NCBI RefSeq assembly: GCF_014534655.1
Contig: NZ_JACVVD010000005.1
Span: 248,001 to 312,000 of the forward strand
Direction: 5' to 3'
DNA length: 64,000 bases
From: Paenibacillus sedimenti
Lineage (GTDB): Bacteria > Bacillota > Bacilli > Paenibacillales > NBRC-103111
The position numbers were made by a program, and so were the translations under genes. The notes below the pieces were generated by a model. The model made no database searches. It had not been told where the DNA came from and worked only from the letters and a program-made list of their open reading frames with translations. This document shows, one piece after another, positions 38,610 through 46,837 of the stretch (positions within the stretch are counted from its first letter, which is position 1; every line of letters begins with the position of its first letter).

Positions 38610-40850
38610 TTGACGACATATATTGAAGAATTAGATAGCTCCAACTACCGTTTCGGGGATAATGATCAGGGGATCCTGACTTTGCTTGCGGACCGTTATA
38701 TGGGAGCGAATCCCGCGGCGCCTTTTACGTTCCGCGCCTTTCATAAGTCCGGTATTATGCAGACGGCGGAAGGGCTATTTGATATCAATCTAGCCGAAAA
38801 GCTCCCCGGGGCCCGTGTCGGTCAGTATGCTTATGCGGCCGCTTTGGTTTGGAGCGAGAGCGAGCGGAACTTGGAGCTTGGCATCAGCTGCCTTGGTCCG
38901 CTGCGCTTTTATTTCAATGGAGACTTGGCCTATAGATCCAATGTGATCGACGAAATTAAGCCGGATGCCAAAGTGAAGCTGAATGTGGATTTCCGCAAAG
39001 GCTGGAATTTCTTGGCCCTGCAAATGCGCAAAACACCTGCCGGCTTTGGCTGTCTCATCGGCGCAGAAGAAGCTAAAGTACGTATATTGAACGTGTTGGC
39101 ACCTTTTCAAGAGCGCAAGGGCCAGGCGGGTTGGGTTTTCTCCGAGTCTACGGATGAAGATGTGTATGCAAACGGGGCGTTTCCAGACTTATTGGGAGCG
39201 GAAGCGGACAGTGGCTTGCGTTGGCTTCCCCGAACGGAATGGAGCCCGGAAGAAAACGGCATGCTGCCGTGCGAGCGGATTTTCGGCATGCATCCGGGAC
39301 GCGCGGCTTACGCTTGGTCCAGCGTAATCGTACCGGGGACGGGGAAGCAGATTTGTACTTTGGAGGGAACCTCGGCAGGGCAGCTAACGGTTTGGATAGG
39401 CGGCGAGCTGGTAATGGTTTGCGAGCAAGCAGGGGAGTTCGCGAAGACTGTGGAGCTTCCTGCCGGTAAGCAGGATGTTTTGGTGAAGAGCATATGCGGC
39501 GTGAGCCGCTGGGGCTTTCAGCTTCGCATCCTTGCAGGCACGGCTGCGTGTGCACTGGTGCAGCCTCGCCAGATTCATGGTTATGAGGAGCCGTGGCTTT
39601 ATGCCGGACCAGTTGATACCAAGGACGAAACGGACCCATCCGCGATCATGTCCTTGTCACAGTTGTTTAATGACGCTGTCGGCGGGCCCGGCATGTCCGG
39701 CAAAGTATACTGGCAGTTGGATGCGCCAGCGGGGCGGGTTCGTCCCTACTACGAGAATGCGATGCTCAGCAATAAATGGACGACGAGCGGCGTCACGAAT
39801 TTCGGCCGTTGGGACTATCCGTTAGGCGTCACCATGTACGGTCTGCTGCAAACCGGCAGATTGCTGGATCGTTCGGATCTGATCCGGTATTCGATTGCCC
39901 ATATTCGCGCATGTACGGATATGTATGAATACTCGCTCTGGGACCGCAGGGAGTACGGATTCCCGGCCGTGAACCAGCAGTTGGTACTGATGAAAATGCT
40001 GGATAATTGCGGCTCTTTCGGTTCGGCCATGCTGGAAGCTTATGCGGAGTGTGAGGATCCGAATTTTGTGGCCATCGCCAACAAAATCGCGGATTTTATG
40101 ATCAAACGCCTGGAGAGAAAGAAAGACGGCGCGTTCTTCAGAGAGTGCCGAGGCGACTATTCGGAGAATACGATGTGGGCGGATGATTTGTACATGAGCA
40201 CGCCGTTTCTGCGAAGATACGCCGGTATTACAGGCAGCCAGGGCGCTCTGGATGAAGCGGCCCAGCAGTTCCTGCTTTTCAAGAAATATTTGTTTATGCC
40301 GGAACAGAAAATAATGTCCCATGTTTTTGATTTTAAATATGAAAGAGCGACAGGAGTCCCTTGGGGGCGCGGCAACGGCTGGACGATTTTTTCGTTATCC
40401 GAAGTGTTGGAGGTGCTCCCTCCGGAACATCCCAGCCGTCCTGAGCTGCTGGCATTCTTCAATGAACTGTGCGAAGGCTATGTAAAGCTGCAGGGTGAGA
40501 ACGGCTTGTGGCACCAGGTGCTGAACGATTCCGATGCGTATCAGGAGGCTTCCTGCACGGCGATGTTCGCTTTCGCATTTGCGAGAGGCGTCCGCTTCGG
40601 CTGGCTGAGCGAACCGGCGCCTTACGTCCAAGCCGCGATAAAGGCTTGGGAGGGACTGACCAAGAACGCGATCGACCGCCACGGCAACGTTCACGGCGTT
40701 TGCAGCGGTTCACGCTATTCGTTTACCTCTGAATATTACAAAGAGGACTTGCTCACCGTCCTCAATGACAATCACGGCATCGGCATCATGATGCTGGCCG
40801 GAACCGAAGTGCTGAAGCTTAAGCGCTGGCTGGGCGAAGGCCGCCCATAA
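38610..40850 (+). CDS. GH105-type unsaturated glycuronyl hydrolase with N-terminal beta domain (YteR-like)
   Basis: 746 residues. The N-terminal 330 residues are beta-rich and resemble a carbohydrate-binding or jelly-roll domain. The C-terminal 370 form the GH88/GH105 alpha barrel: NTMWADDLYMSTPFLRRYAG with the catalytic Asp region, VPWGRGNGWTIFSLSEVLE, LWHQVLNDSDAYQEASCTAM and NDNHGIGIMMLAGTEVLKL. Known relatives such as YteR remove the unsaturated uronic acid from lyase-made rhamnogalacturonan fragments. Only about 370 residues are usual for YteR, so the N-terminal domain is extra. TTG 38610 is favoured: GGAGAGG touches ATG 38601 but is 9 bases from the TTG. Last gene before a terminator. 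Confidence 0.88.
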   Translation: MTTYIEELDSSNYRFGDNDQGILTLLADRYMGANPAAPFTFRAFHKSGIMQTAEGLFDINLAEKLPGARVGQYAYAAALVWSESERNLELGISCLGPLRFYFNGDLAYRSNVIDEIKPDAKVKLNVDFRKGWNFLALQMRKTPAGFGCLIGAEEAKVRILNVLAPFQERKGQAGWVFSESTDEDVYANGAFPDLLGAEADSGLRWLPRTEWSPEENGMLPCERIFGMHPGRAAYAWSSVIVPGTGKQICTLEGTSAGQLTVWIGGELVMVCEQAGEFAKTVELPAGKQDVLVKSICGVSRWGFQLRILAGTAACALVQPRQIHGYEEPWLYAGPVDTKDETDPSAIMSLSQLFNDAVGGPGMSGKVYWQLDAPAGRVRPYYENAMLSNKWTTSGVTNFGRWDYPLGVTMYGLLQTGRLLDRSDLIRYSIAHIRACTDMYEYSLWDRREYGFPAVNQQLVLMKMLDNCGSFGSAMLEAYAECEDPNFVAIANKIADFMIKRLERKKDGAFFRECRGDYSENTMWADDLYMSTPFLRRYAGITGSQGALDEAAQQFLLFKKYLFMPEQKIMSHVFDFKYERATGVPWGRGNGWTIFSLSEVLEVLPPEHPSRPELLAFFNELCEGYVKLQGENGLWHQVLNDSDAYQEASCTAMFAFAFARGVRFGWLSEPAPYVQAAIKAWEGLTKNAIDRHGNVHGVCSGSRYSFTSEYYKEDLLTVLNDNHGIGIMMLAGTEVLKLKRWLGEGRP

Positions 40851-40862
40851 TGGTAAGCCCTG

Positions 40863-40886
40863 AAGACCGCCGATGGCGGTCTTTTT
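40863..40886 (+). terminator. Terminator of the oligosaccharide operon
   Basis: AAGACCGCC and GGCGGTCTT pair perfectly across loop GAT; a T run follows. Confidence 0.9.
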
Positions 40887-40931
40887 GGTTAAGCGGAACG
40901 ACATTCCGCTCGCCTGTTCTGCCATAGCATC

Positions 40932-40980
40932 AAAAAGATCGCCCTTTCCACCTAGACAAACAAGCTGAAAGGGCGATCTT
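40932..40980 (-). terminator. Terminator of the small membrane protein gene
   Basis: On the minus strand AAGATCGCCCTTTC pairs perfectly with GAAAGGGCGATCTT and is followed by five T. Confidence 0.88.
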
Positions 40981-41280
40981 CTAACTTGATTTTTGAAATC
41001 TTTTAATAATGTCCACTACATACTTGAGAACTATCGCGATCCCGCCAATGAAATAGAAGATCACTAGAATCCAACCGGTTGGATCAATGGATAACAAAGA
41101 TAATAGGACGTTCAATGGAAAGACATAGTAAAGGATATCTTTCAAATAACCTAAGACAAAACTTGGGTTAAAGGCGCCTTCCCAAAATAGTTTGAAAAAG
41201 GCAATCAAAAAATCAATGATCATGAGCCCGAATACGGCCCACATCGTATAAAGCATCCAATCCGTAAGAGTAAAAGTCAT
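40981..41280 (-). CDS. Small membrane protein of unknown function
   Basis: 99 residues with three hydrophobic stretches (about 8-30, 44-62 and 70-90) and a basic C-terminus DIIKRFQKSS. ATG 41280 is chosen because AAGGTGGTGA lies just upstream; the longer frame from 41355 starts with a Cys-rich, improbable leader. It stands alone between the two regulator clusters on the opposite strand and has its own perfect terminator. It is holin-sized, but there is no lysis gene nearby, so I assign no function. Confidence 0.75.
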   Translation of the reverse strand: MTFTLTDWMLYTMWAVFGLMIIDFLIAFFKLFWEGAFNPSFVLGYLKDILYYVFPLNVLLSLLSIDPTGWILVIFYFIGGIAIVLKYVVDIIKRFQKSS

Positions 41281-41510
41281 ATATATCACCACCTTCCTGA
41301 GCTTCCTACATACTATGCTTGGAATATTGACAGGTGAGGCTACATTACATGACAAAAGCGGTAAAGGATCCCCGGGGGGCGTTACAATTTATTCATATGA
41401 ATTTTATTATCAGCTAACATTTATGCTTTACAATAGGACAATCATCGAGACTTGGGAGTGGTACTAACGTGATCTTGCGGCGCAAACCGGACAAGCGGCT
41501 GGGGAGCTCT

Positions 41511-43772
41511 ATGCCGAAACAATGGTATAGGCGTATGCTTCTATCGTATCTTCCGATCGTGCTGATAACGGTTTCAGCGATGATTTTCGTCTCCTTTTTT
41601 ATCGTAAGCGAGATTCAGAAGAAGGAAGCGGAGAAAGCGAACCGGATTTCGGCAACCTATGTCATCGATTCGATGGAGTCAACTGTGCGGGGGATCGAGC
41701 GGGCGGTATTGCGGGAAATGGCCGGCAACCGATCTTTATACGAATTTATTATGCAGCGCTCCGATTATGAAAGCGCTATCCAGCCGTACTATTTGTCGGA
41801 AGACTTCAACAAGCTGATCGGGGTCAATCCGGCGATCCATTCCATCTACGTCTACCGGGCAAGCGACGGGGCCATATTAACGCAGAGGAATATTGCGCGA
41901 ATCGACCGTTTTCCGGACAAGCCGTTCATCATGGAGCAGATGTCTTCAGATCAAGGCCGTCCACACCTCCAATTCCGGAGGTTTACCGACCATGAGCAAG
42001 CCGGACACGAGGGGGTCCTTACCATAACCCAGCGCGCTCCATTGCCATTCGGCAATCAGGGGCTATTAGTCGTCAATATCCGCGTTCAGGTGCTTGTCAA
42101 GATGGCCAGTGAGATGATCAACGGCGATATTACCAGTCTGGAGATTCGCGACGATAACAATCGCATCATTTATCCCGCCTATACCGAAGAGACGGGTGGC
42201 CAGCAGCCTTTGTCCGGTAATTTTTCTTATACCCATTATTCCCCTTTTCTTGGCTGGACCTTCTACAGCGGCATTAAGGCGGGGCAGTTGTCCGATTGGG
42301 TATCCGTCGTCGCAAACATCTGGTTAGTGTTCGGCGTCCTGATCATCGTTGGCAGCATGCTTGCCGCCGTGTACCTGTTCAAGCGGAATTACAGGCCGGT
42401 AGAATTGATCATTGAGCGCATTCAGCAGTACCAGCTTCGCAGCTTGACGAAGGAGAAAGCCGCGGACGAGTTTGCTTACATAGAAAAGGCGCTGGAAAAT
42501 CTGGTCGAGCAGACCAAGCAGTATGAAAAGCGGCATCAAGAGGATTTGACGATCCGGCACAGGCAGCTATTGCGGGAATTGTTATATGGCGAATATACGA
42601 TCCAGCCGGAGAATTGGCAAGAAACCGCGGAAAGGTTCGGACTGCCGGCTGCTTACGTGCAGTTAACCGTCGCGGTAGTGGAATTGGACAAGTACGAACA
42701 GTTCCAGAACCGCAATGGCGAGAGCGAGCAGCGTTTTCTCAAGTTCTCCCTAGCCCAAGTGGTGAATGAATTCCTTCATCATGAGAATTTGCATATCGAA
42801 ACCGAATGGTTATCCGGGGAGAGACTGGCTGTTCTTTGTATTTTCCGAGGCGAGTATGAGCAGGACGACACGCCTCTCCTCAAAGGATTGGGAACGATGC
42901 GGCAGTGGATATGGAATAACCTGAGCTTATCCGTTCGAATCGGAATCGGTTCTGCCGTTAAGGATGTCCAGGATGTTCCCGAATCGCTGCGTCAAGCTCT
43001 GACCGCGCTTCAGTACAAGCTCACGCTCGGCGGTATGCATGCGATTCCATACGATACCGTTGCTAAGAAGGGAACGGGCGAACCGTTCAACTACTACATG
43101 GGGATTGCTGAATGCGTACAGGGCATGCGGTTGATGAGCGGCCATTGGGAGACGCAGGCTGAGCGAATATTTGACCGGAAGCAGGAAGAAATGCTGCCGG
43201 ATCACGAAATCCGCAGTATCGTCCGATATTGGCTGCTGGTGCTGGGCAGGGAGTTCGAAGGGGTCGGTGACTCTGCCGTTAATGCGGGGCTGCAGGGGAT
43301 CGTCGAAAGCCTTGGGCTAAGGATGGAAGAAGCGGATCAGCTTCAGGATATGAAGACCACATTTACCGCCGGGTTGGAGCTGTTCTACAAGAAATATGCG
43401 GCGTACAAGGAATCCAATAAATATTTGGAACGAATTAACGACATCCGCAAATATATCGAAGCCAACTATGCGAATCCCGATCTGTCCTTGAATCATCTGA
43501 GCGATAAATATGATCTGAAGCCGAAATATGTCAGCCAATTGTTCAAGGATGAGTTCCGTATGAATTTTGTCGATTATCTGGTGCAGCTTCGGATGGAAGG
43601 CGCGAAGAAGCTGCTGTTGGAAACGAGCGAGCCGGTTCATGAAATAGCCGGTAAAGTCGGATATGCGACGGCCATTTCGTTCGGACGAATGTTTAAAAAG
43701 GTAGTCGGCATCACACCCGGGGATTACCGCAAGCTAATGAGTATGCCGCAGCCGCAAATGAGGGGAACCTGA
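41511..43772 (+). CDS. Membrane-anchored AraC family regulator, paralogue of 29173-31413
   Basis: 753 residues with the same plan as its paralogue: helix 1 in MLLSYLPIVLITVSAMIFVSF, extracellular sensor, helix 2 near residue 275-300, cytoplasmic linker, and C-terminal AraC domain (LSLNHLSDKYDLKPKYVSQL; VHEIAGKVGYATAISFGRMF). The C-terminal domains of the two are nearly identical in large parts. ATG 41511 (GGGGAG 5 bases upstream) aligns with the paralogue's start; GTG 41469 is an alternative. It stands before a second LplA-type binding protein but has no permease genes. Confidence 0.9.
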   Translation: MPKQWYRRMLLSYLPIVLITVSAMIFVSFFIVSEIQKKEAEKANRISATYVIDSMESTVRGIERAVLREMAGNRSLYEFIMQRSDYESAIQPYYLSEDFNKLIGVNPAIHSIYVYRASDGAILTQRNIARIDRFPDKPFIMEQMSSDQGRPHLQFRRFTDHEQAGHEGVLTITQRAPLPFGNQGLLVVNIRVQVLVKMASEMINGDITSLEIRDDNNRIIYPAYTEETGGQQPLSGNFSYTHYSPFLGWTFYSGIKAGQLSDWVSVVANIWLVFGVLIIVGSMLAAVYLFKRNYRPVELIIERIQQYQLRSLTKEKAADEFAYIEKALENLVEQTKQYEKRHQEDLTIRHRQLLRELLYGEYTIQPENWQETAERFGLPAAYVQLTVAVVELDKYEQFQNRNGESEQRFLKFSLAQVVNEFLHHENLHIETEWLSGERLAVLCIFRGEYEQDDTPLLKGLGTMRQWIWNNLSLSVRIGIGSAVKDVQDVPESLRQALTALQYKLTLGGMHAIPYDTVAKKGTGEPFNYYMGIAECVQGMRLMSGHWETQAERIFDRKQEEMLPDHEIRSIVRYWLLVLGREFEGVGDSAVNAGLQGIVESLGLRMEEADQLQDMKTTFTAGLELFYKKYAAYKESNKYLERINDIRKYIEANYANPDLSLNHLSDKYDLKPKYVSQLFKDEFRMNFVDYLVQLRMEGAKKLLLETSEPVHEIAGKVGYATAISFGRMFKKVVGITPGDYRKLMSMPQPQMRGT

Positions 43773-43792
43773 ACAGTTCCTCTTGATGAGAA

Positions 43793-43834
43793 AACCTGCC
43801 GGGTAATCATGCAGAGCGTCCGGGCAGGTTTTTT
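43793..43834 (+). terminator. Terminator after the second AraC regulator
   Basis: AACCTGCC (43793-43800) pairs with GGCAGGTT (43823-43830); T run follows. Confidence 0.8.
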
Positions 43835-44008
43835 CGTTGTACATTCAGTCTGCGTGCGCGAGCGGGAAAAAGTACCGTACTGCGGAATCAGGTTTATGGT
43901 CTGTTCGAAAGCCCTGCTGCAGCAAGCGGGACGTATTGGTTTATCGGGAGGAAAACAATCGATTTACCGGCTCCGCGCTGCAGGGTTATAAAGGAGGAGG
44001 ATGCGGTG

Positions 44009-45685
44009 ATGAAGCATTGGAGCAAAATGATGCCGCTAAATACAGGAAGACGGAAAGCAAGCTTATCGTTACTGCTCGTCGGATTGCTTACGAGCGGTCT
44101 GTTAAGCGGATGTATCGGGAGCGCACAGTCTTCTGTCCGGCAAGAGGAAAGCACAGGAGGGAGGGGATACGAGGAACCGGTGACACTTAAGGTTCAGGTT
44201 TACGAACGCGGGCTCTCGCCATCGGGCGTTACTGTGACGAACAACTACTTGACGGATTGGGTGCAGCGCCAGTTCGGTGATCCGAACCATATCCGTATGA
44301 AGTATGTCCCCGTACCCCGCGCAAGGGACATCCAGGAGCTGAATGTGATGATCGCATCCGGCGAAGCGCCCGACATCGTATTCACCTATGACGAGAATTT
44401 GATGTATAGCTACGCAAGCCAAGGCGGACTGCAGGAGCTTGGAGCGCTGCTGGATACGTACGGCCCCAATCTGAAAAGCTTCCTGGGCAAGGAAACGCTG
44501 GATTTCGGCCTATTTGAAGGCCAGCTGGTCGCCATTCCGGCGAAACGCTCCTATGTCGGCAAATACTCGTCTTATATCCGCGAGGATTGGTTGAACAAGC
44601 TCGGTCTGCCCGCGCCGCAAACGACGGAGGAAGTCTATCAGACGCTGAAGGCGTTTAAAGACAAGCTTCCCGGCATCATCGGCGAGCAGGTGATACCGCT
44701 CGGCTTCTCGCTTACGCCCGCCTCCTATGAACCGATCGTCTGGTCTTTCATCGAACCGATGGACGAGGAGGAGCGGATTACATTGACGCATCAGCTCGGA
44801 TCGCGCGACTTTCCGACCCTGCTGCCCGGGCATAAAGAGGCGCTGAGATTTCTGAACAAGCTGTACAACGAAGGATTGATGAGTCCGAACTTCGCGCTGG
44901 ATAAGGACAGGACGAAGCTCAATCAGGATATCTCCGCCGGAGCCGTCGGCTTGTTCAGTGCGGATACGGTCAATCCTCTGCTGACTTCGACCGGCATATA
45001 TTCGCAGCTGCAGCGCAATGTTCCCGGAGCCCTATTAAGCCCGATTGATCCGTATACGAACAGCCGGGGAAAGCACAATAAACCGGTCTATAAGCCAGCA
45101 GGCATGTACATCATGATTTCGAAGTCGAGCAAACGGACCGTCGAAGCCGTCAAGTATCTGGACTGGATGTCGCGCAAGGATGTCCTGTTACGCCTGCAGA
45201 ACGGAGAGGAAGGACTGGATTACAACATGCAGGACGGAATTCCGGCGGCGCTCGAGAATGAGGAGACGAAGAAGAGGATGTTCAATTCCGGCGATATCGC
45301 CATTATTAGCAACGGCCGCGATTTCGGCGATCCGGAGAAGAATAAGCGGGCGGAAGCTATGAATGTGCTGGAGCCGTACCGCGAAGAGGCAAGCAAGGTG
45401 CTTGACATCGCGCTGCAGGATGGCATATTGCCGGTTCGGTTCGATAAGCCTGTCGAAGCGCAAATCAGATACGGTACCGCCTTATTCGGGAAATACGAGG
45501 AGCTTGTCGTGCGAAGCATAATGGCCCGGCCGTCGGATTTTGACCGCATTTACGAGCAAGCGTTGAACGAAATCATGAAGGGAGGCGGCGAACAAATCTT
45601 GAAGGAGCGTCAGACTTTATATAAAGCGATGCAAATGAAACGTCCTGACCGTCGGAATCACGGAACCGGATCGGAGGGCCTTTGA
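44009..45685 (+). CDS. Second LplA-type substrate-binding lipoprotein, without own permeases
   Basis: 558 residues; lipobox LLSGCIGS. It is collinear with the 31695-33308 protein throughout (VPVPRARDIQELNVMIASGE, AIPAKRSYVGKYSSYIREDWLNKLGLP, NKLYNEGLMSPNFALDKDR). ATG 44009 has GGAGGAGG 8 bases upstream; GTG 44006 is also possible. No transporter genes follow, so it may deliver ligand to the permeases at 33407-35212 or act as a sensor co-factor for the adjacent regulator (inference). The 230 bases before it hold a terminator but no strong promoter. Confidence 0.88.
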   Translation: MKHWSKMMPLNTGRRKASLSLLLVGLLTSGLLSGCIGSAQSSVRQEESTGGRGYEEPVTLKVQVYERGLSPSGVTVTNNYLTDWVQRQFGDPNHIRMKYVPVPRARDIQELNVMIASGEAPDIVFTYDENLMYSYASQGGLQELGALLDTYGPNLKSFLGKETLDFGLFEGQLVAIPAKRSYVGKYSSYIREDWLNKLGLPAPQTTEEVYQTLKAFKDKLPGIIGEQVIPLGFSLTPASYEPIVWSFIEPMDEEERITLTHQLGSRDFPTLLPGHKEALRFLNKLYNEGLMSPNFALDKDRTKLNQDISAGAVGLFSADTVNPLLTSTGIYSQLQRNVPGALLSPIDPYTNSRGKHNKPVYKPAGMYIMISKSSKRTVEAVKYLDWMSRKDVLLRLQNGEEGLDYNMQDGIPAALENEETKKRMFNSGDIAIISNGRDFGDPEKNKRAEAMNVLEPYREEASKVLDIALQDGILPVRFDKPVEAQIRYGTALFGKYEELVVRSIMARPSDFDRIYEQALNEIMKGGGEQILKERQTLYKAMQMKRPDRRNHGTGSEGL

Positions 45686-45725
45686 TCTGAATTGAATTTC
45701 GAGTATAAAAATGGAGGTTATATTA

Positions 45726-46451
45726 ATGATTAGTAAAATGAAAAAAATTGCAAGTGTACTTTTATTATCGGCTTTTGTATCTATCAACTTAGCGCCAACA
45801 GCTGATGCGGCTGTCATAAATCATGACGAAGTGGTAGCAATTCTTGAAGATCCTAATCTAGATACTGTTACTGAAAAAGCAGCGAAACGTTTTCAACCAT
45901 ATTTGAGGGTTTCTAACGGATGCGTGCCTTTTCCTGCAGTAGATTGGTGGGGCAATACAAGTGGAGGTTTACAAGCTACTGGAACCCATAACTCAGATTG
46001 CAGTAGCAGTACTGGACAACTATATGTGCGTTCCGGATGGTACAATGGGGTATGGGCAATTATGTATTCTTGGTATTTTCCTAAAGATTACCCCGGTCAT
46101 AGACATGACTGGGAAGCAGTCGTAGTATGGATTGATAATCCAGCCAATACGAATCCAAACATTCTGCAAATTTCATATTCTCAACACGGAGAATTTGTAC
46201 ATCATCCTGCAGATTCATTCTACATGAGCGGAACTCATCCTAAGGTTGATTATGGCGCTATTTATCCGTTTGGCCATGTCTTAAGTCGTACTAATGCACA
46301 AGGTGGAACTCAACCGTTAGTCCACTGGGATCAGATATCTCAAATGGCAAGGGATGCATTAAATAACACAGATTTCGGTGCAGCTACCGTTCCTTTTAGG
46401 GATACGAATAATACTTATTGGAACACTTTAGGAAAAGCTTGGTATAAATAA
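45726..46451 (+). CDS. NEP1-like protein (necrosis-inducing NPP1 family), secreted
   Basis: 241 residues. A basic N-terminus and hydrophobic core (LLLSAFVSINLAPTADA) form a Sec signal peptide cleaved near residue 28. The hallmark heptapeptide GHRHDWE is at 124-130, after the highly conserved AIMYSWYFPKD; Cys 66 and Cys 92 fit the conserved disulfide of type 1 proteins; SQHGEF lies downstream. Known members bind glycosylinositol phosphorylceramide sphingolipids in dicot plasma membranes and cause leakage; some bacterial and fungal members are not cytolytic. The gene is visibly richer in A+T than its neighbours, suggesting transfer. ATG 45726 has TGGAGG 9 bases upstream. Confidence 0.95.
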   Translation: MISKMKKIASVLLLSAFVSINLAPTADAAVINHDEVVAILEDPNLDTVTEKAAKRFQPYLRVSNGCVPFPAVDWWGNTSGGLQATGTHNSDCSSSTGQLYVRSGWYNGVWAIMYSWYFPKDYPGHRHDWEAVVVWIDNPANTNPNILQISYSQHGEFVHHPADSFYMSGTHPKVDYGAIYPFGHVLSRTNAQGGTQPLVHWDQISQMARDALNNTDFGAATVPFRDTNNTYWNTLGKAWYK

Positions 46452-46468
46452 AAAATAATCCATCTGTG

Positions 46469-46501
46469 CGGCCTGCCTATACGGTAGGCCGTATTTTCTT
46501 T
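46469..46501 (+). terminator. Terminator after the NEP1-like gene
   Basis: CGGCCTGCC and GGTAGGCCG pair across TATAC; TATTTTCTTTT follows. Confidence 0.82.
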
Positions 46502-46641
46502 TCCTTCATCCGCTATCCGCTTCAATCATGTCACCAGACCGCTTAATAGGCAACCGGATTATGTAGACAATAACGGACTCAAAATGAAATAATAGAAGTT
46601 CAGAGAGTTGATGCAAGCAGTGACGGGAGGACAACGCGCGG

Positions 46642-46773
46642 ATGGAAATCAAAAGGTCGCTCAGGTTCAAAATCATACTGTGTACCGTCTTGGTCATTGC
46701 TCCCCTGGTGTTTTTTTTGTACTACTATAACATGTATGCCATTCGTGTCGTCAGACGCTTGGATATCGACTAA
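46642..46773 (+). pseudogene. Remnant of a YesM-type sensor kinase N-terminus
   Basis: 43 codons: a basic start (MEIKRSLRFK), one membrane helix (IILCTVLVIAPLVFFLYYY) and NMYAIRVVR, which is the usual beginning of YesM-type sensor kinases, then a stop at 46771. GGGAGG lies 12 bases or so upstream of the ATG. No kinase sequence follows. It could alternatively be a genuine 43-residue membrane peptide. It lies between the NEP1-like gene and a terminator. Confidence 0.5.
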
Positions 46774-46788
46774 GAAATAAATGTGGAA

Positions 46789-46831
46789 AACCCGCAAGCG
46801 CTTCTCTCTTGAGAGCGTTTGCGGGTTTTTT
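46789..46831. terminator. Bidirectional terminator
   Basis: AACCCGCAAGCGCT pairs with AGCGTTTGCGGGTT (one mismatch-like G-U region); there is a T run on the plus side, and A residues on the left give a shorter T run on the minus side. It ends the remnant gene and the convergent minus-strand gene. Confidence 0.8.
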
Positions 46832-46837
46832 AGTCAT

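Noticed and set aside
40981..41280. Phage holin
   Set aside because: Size and helices would fit, but no endolysin or phage gene is near.
43837..44190. 117-codon frame before the second LplA-type lipoprotein
   Set aside because: It overlaps the lipoprotein start in another frame, has no family resemblance and no ribosome site.
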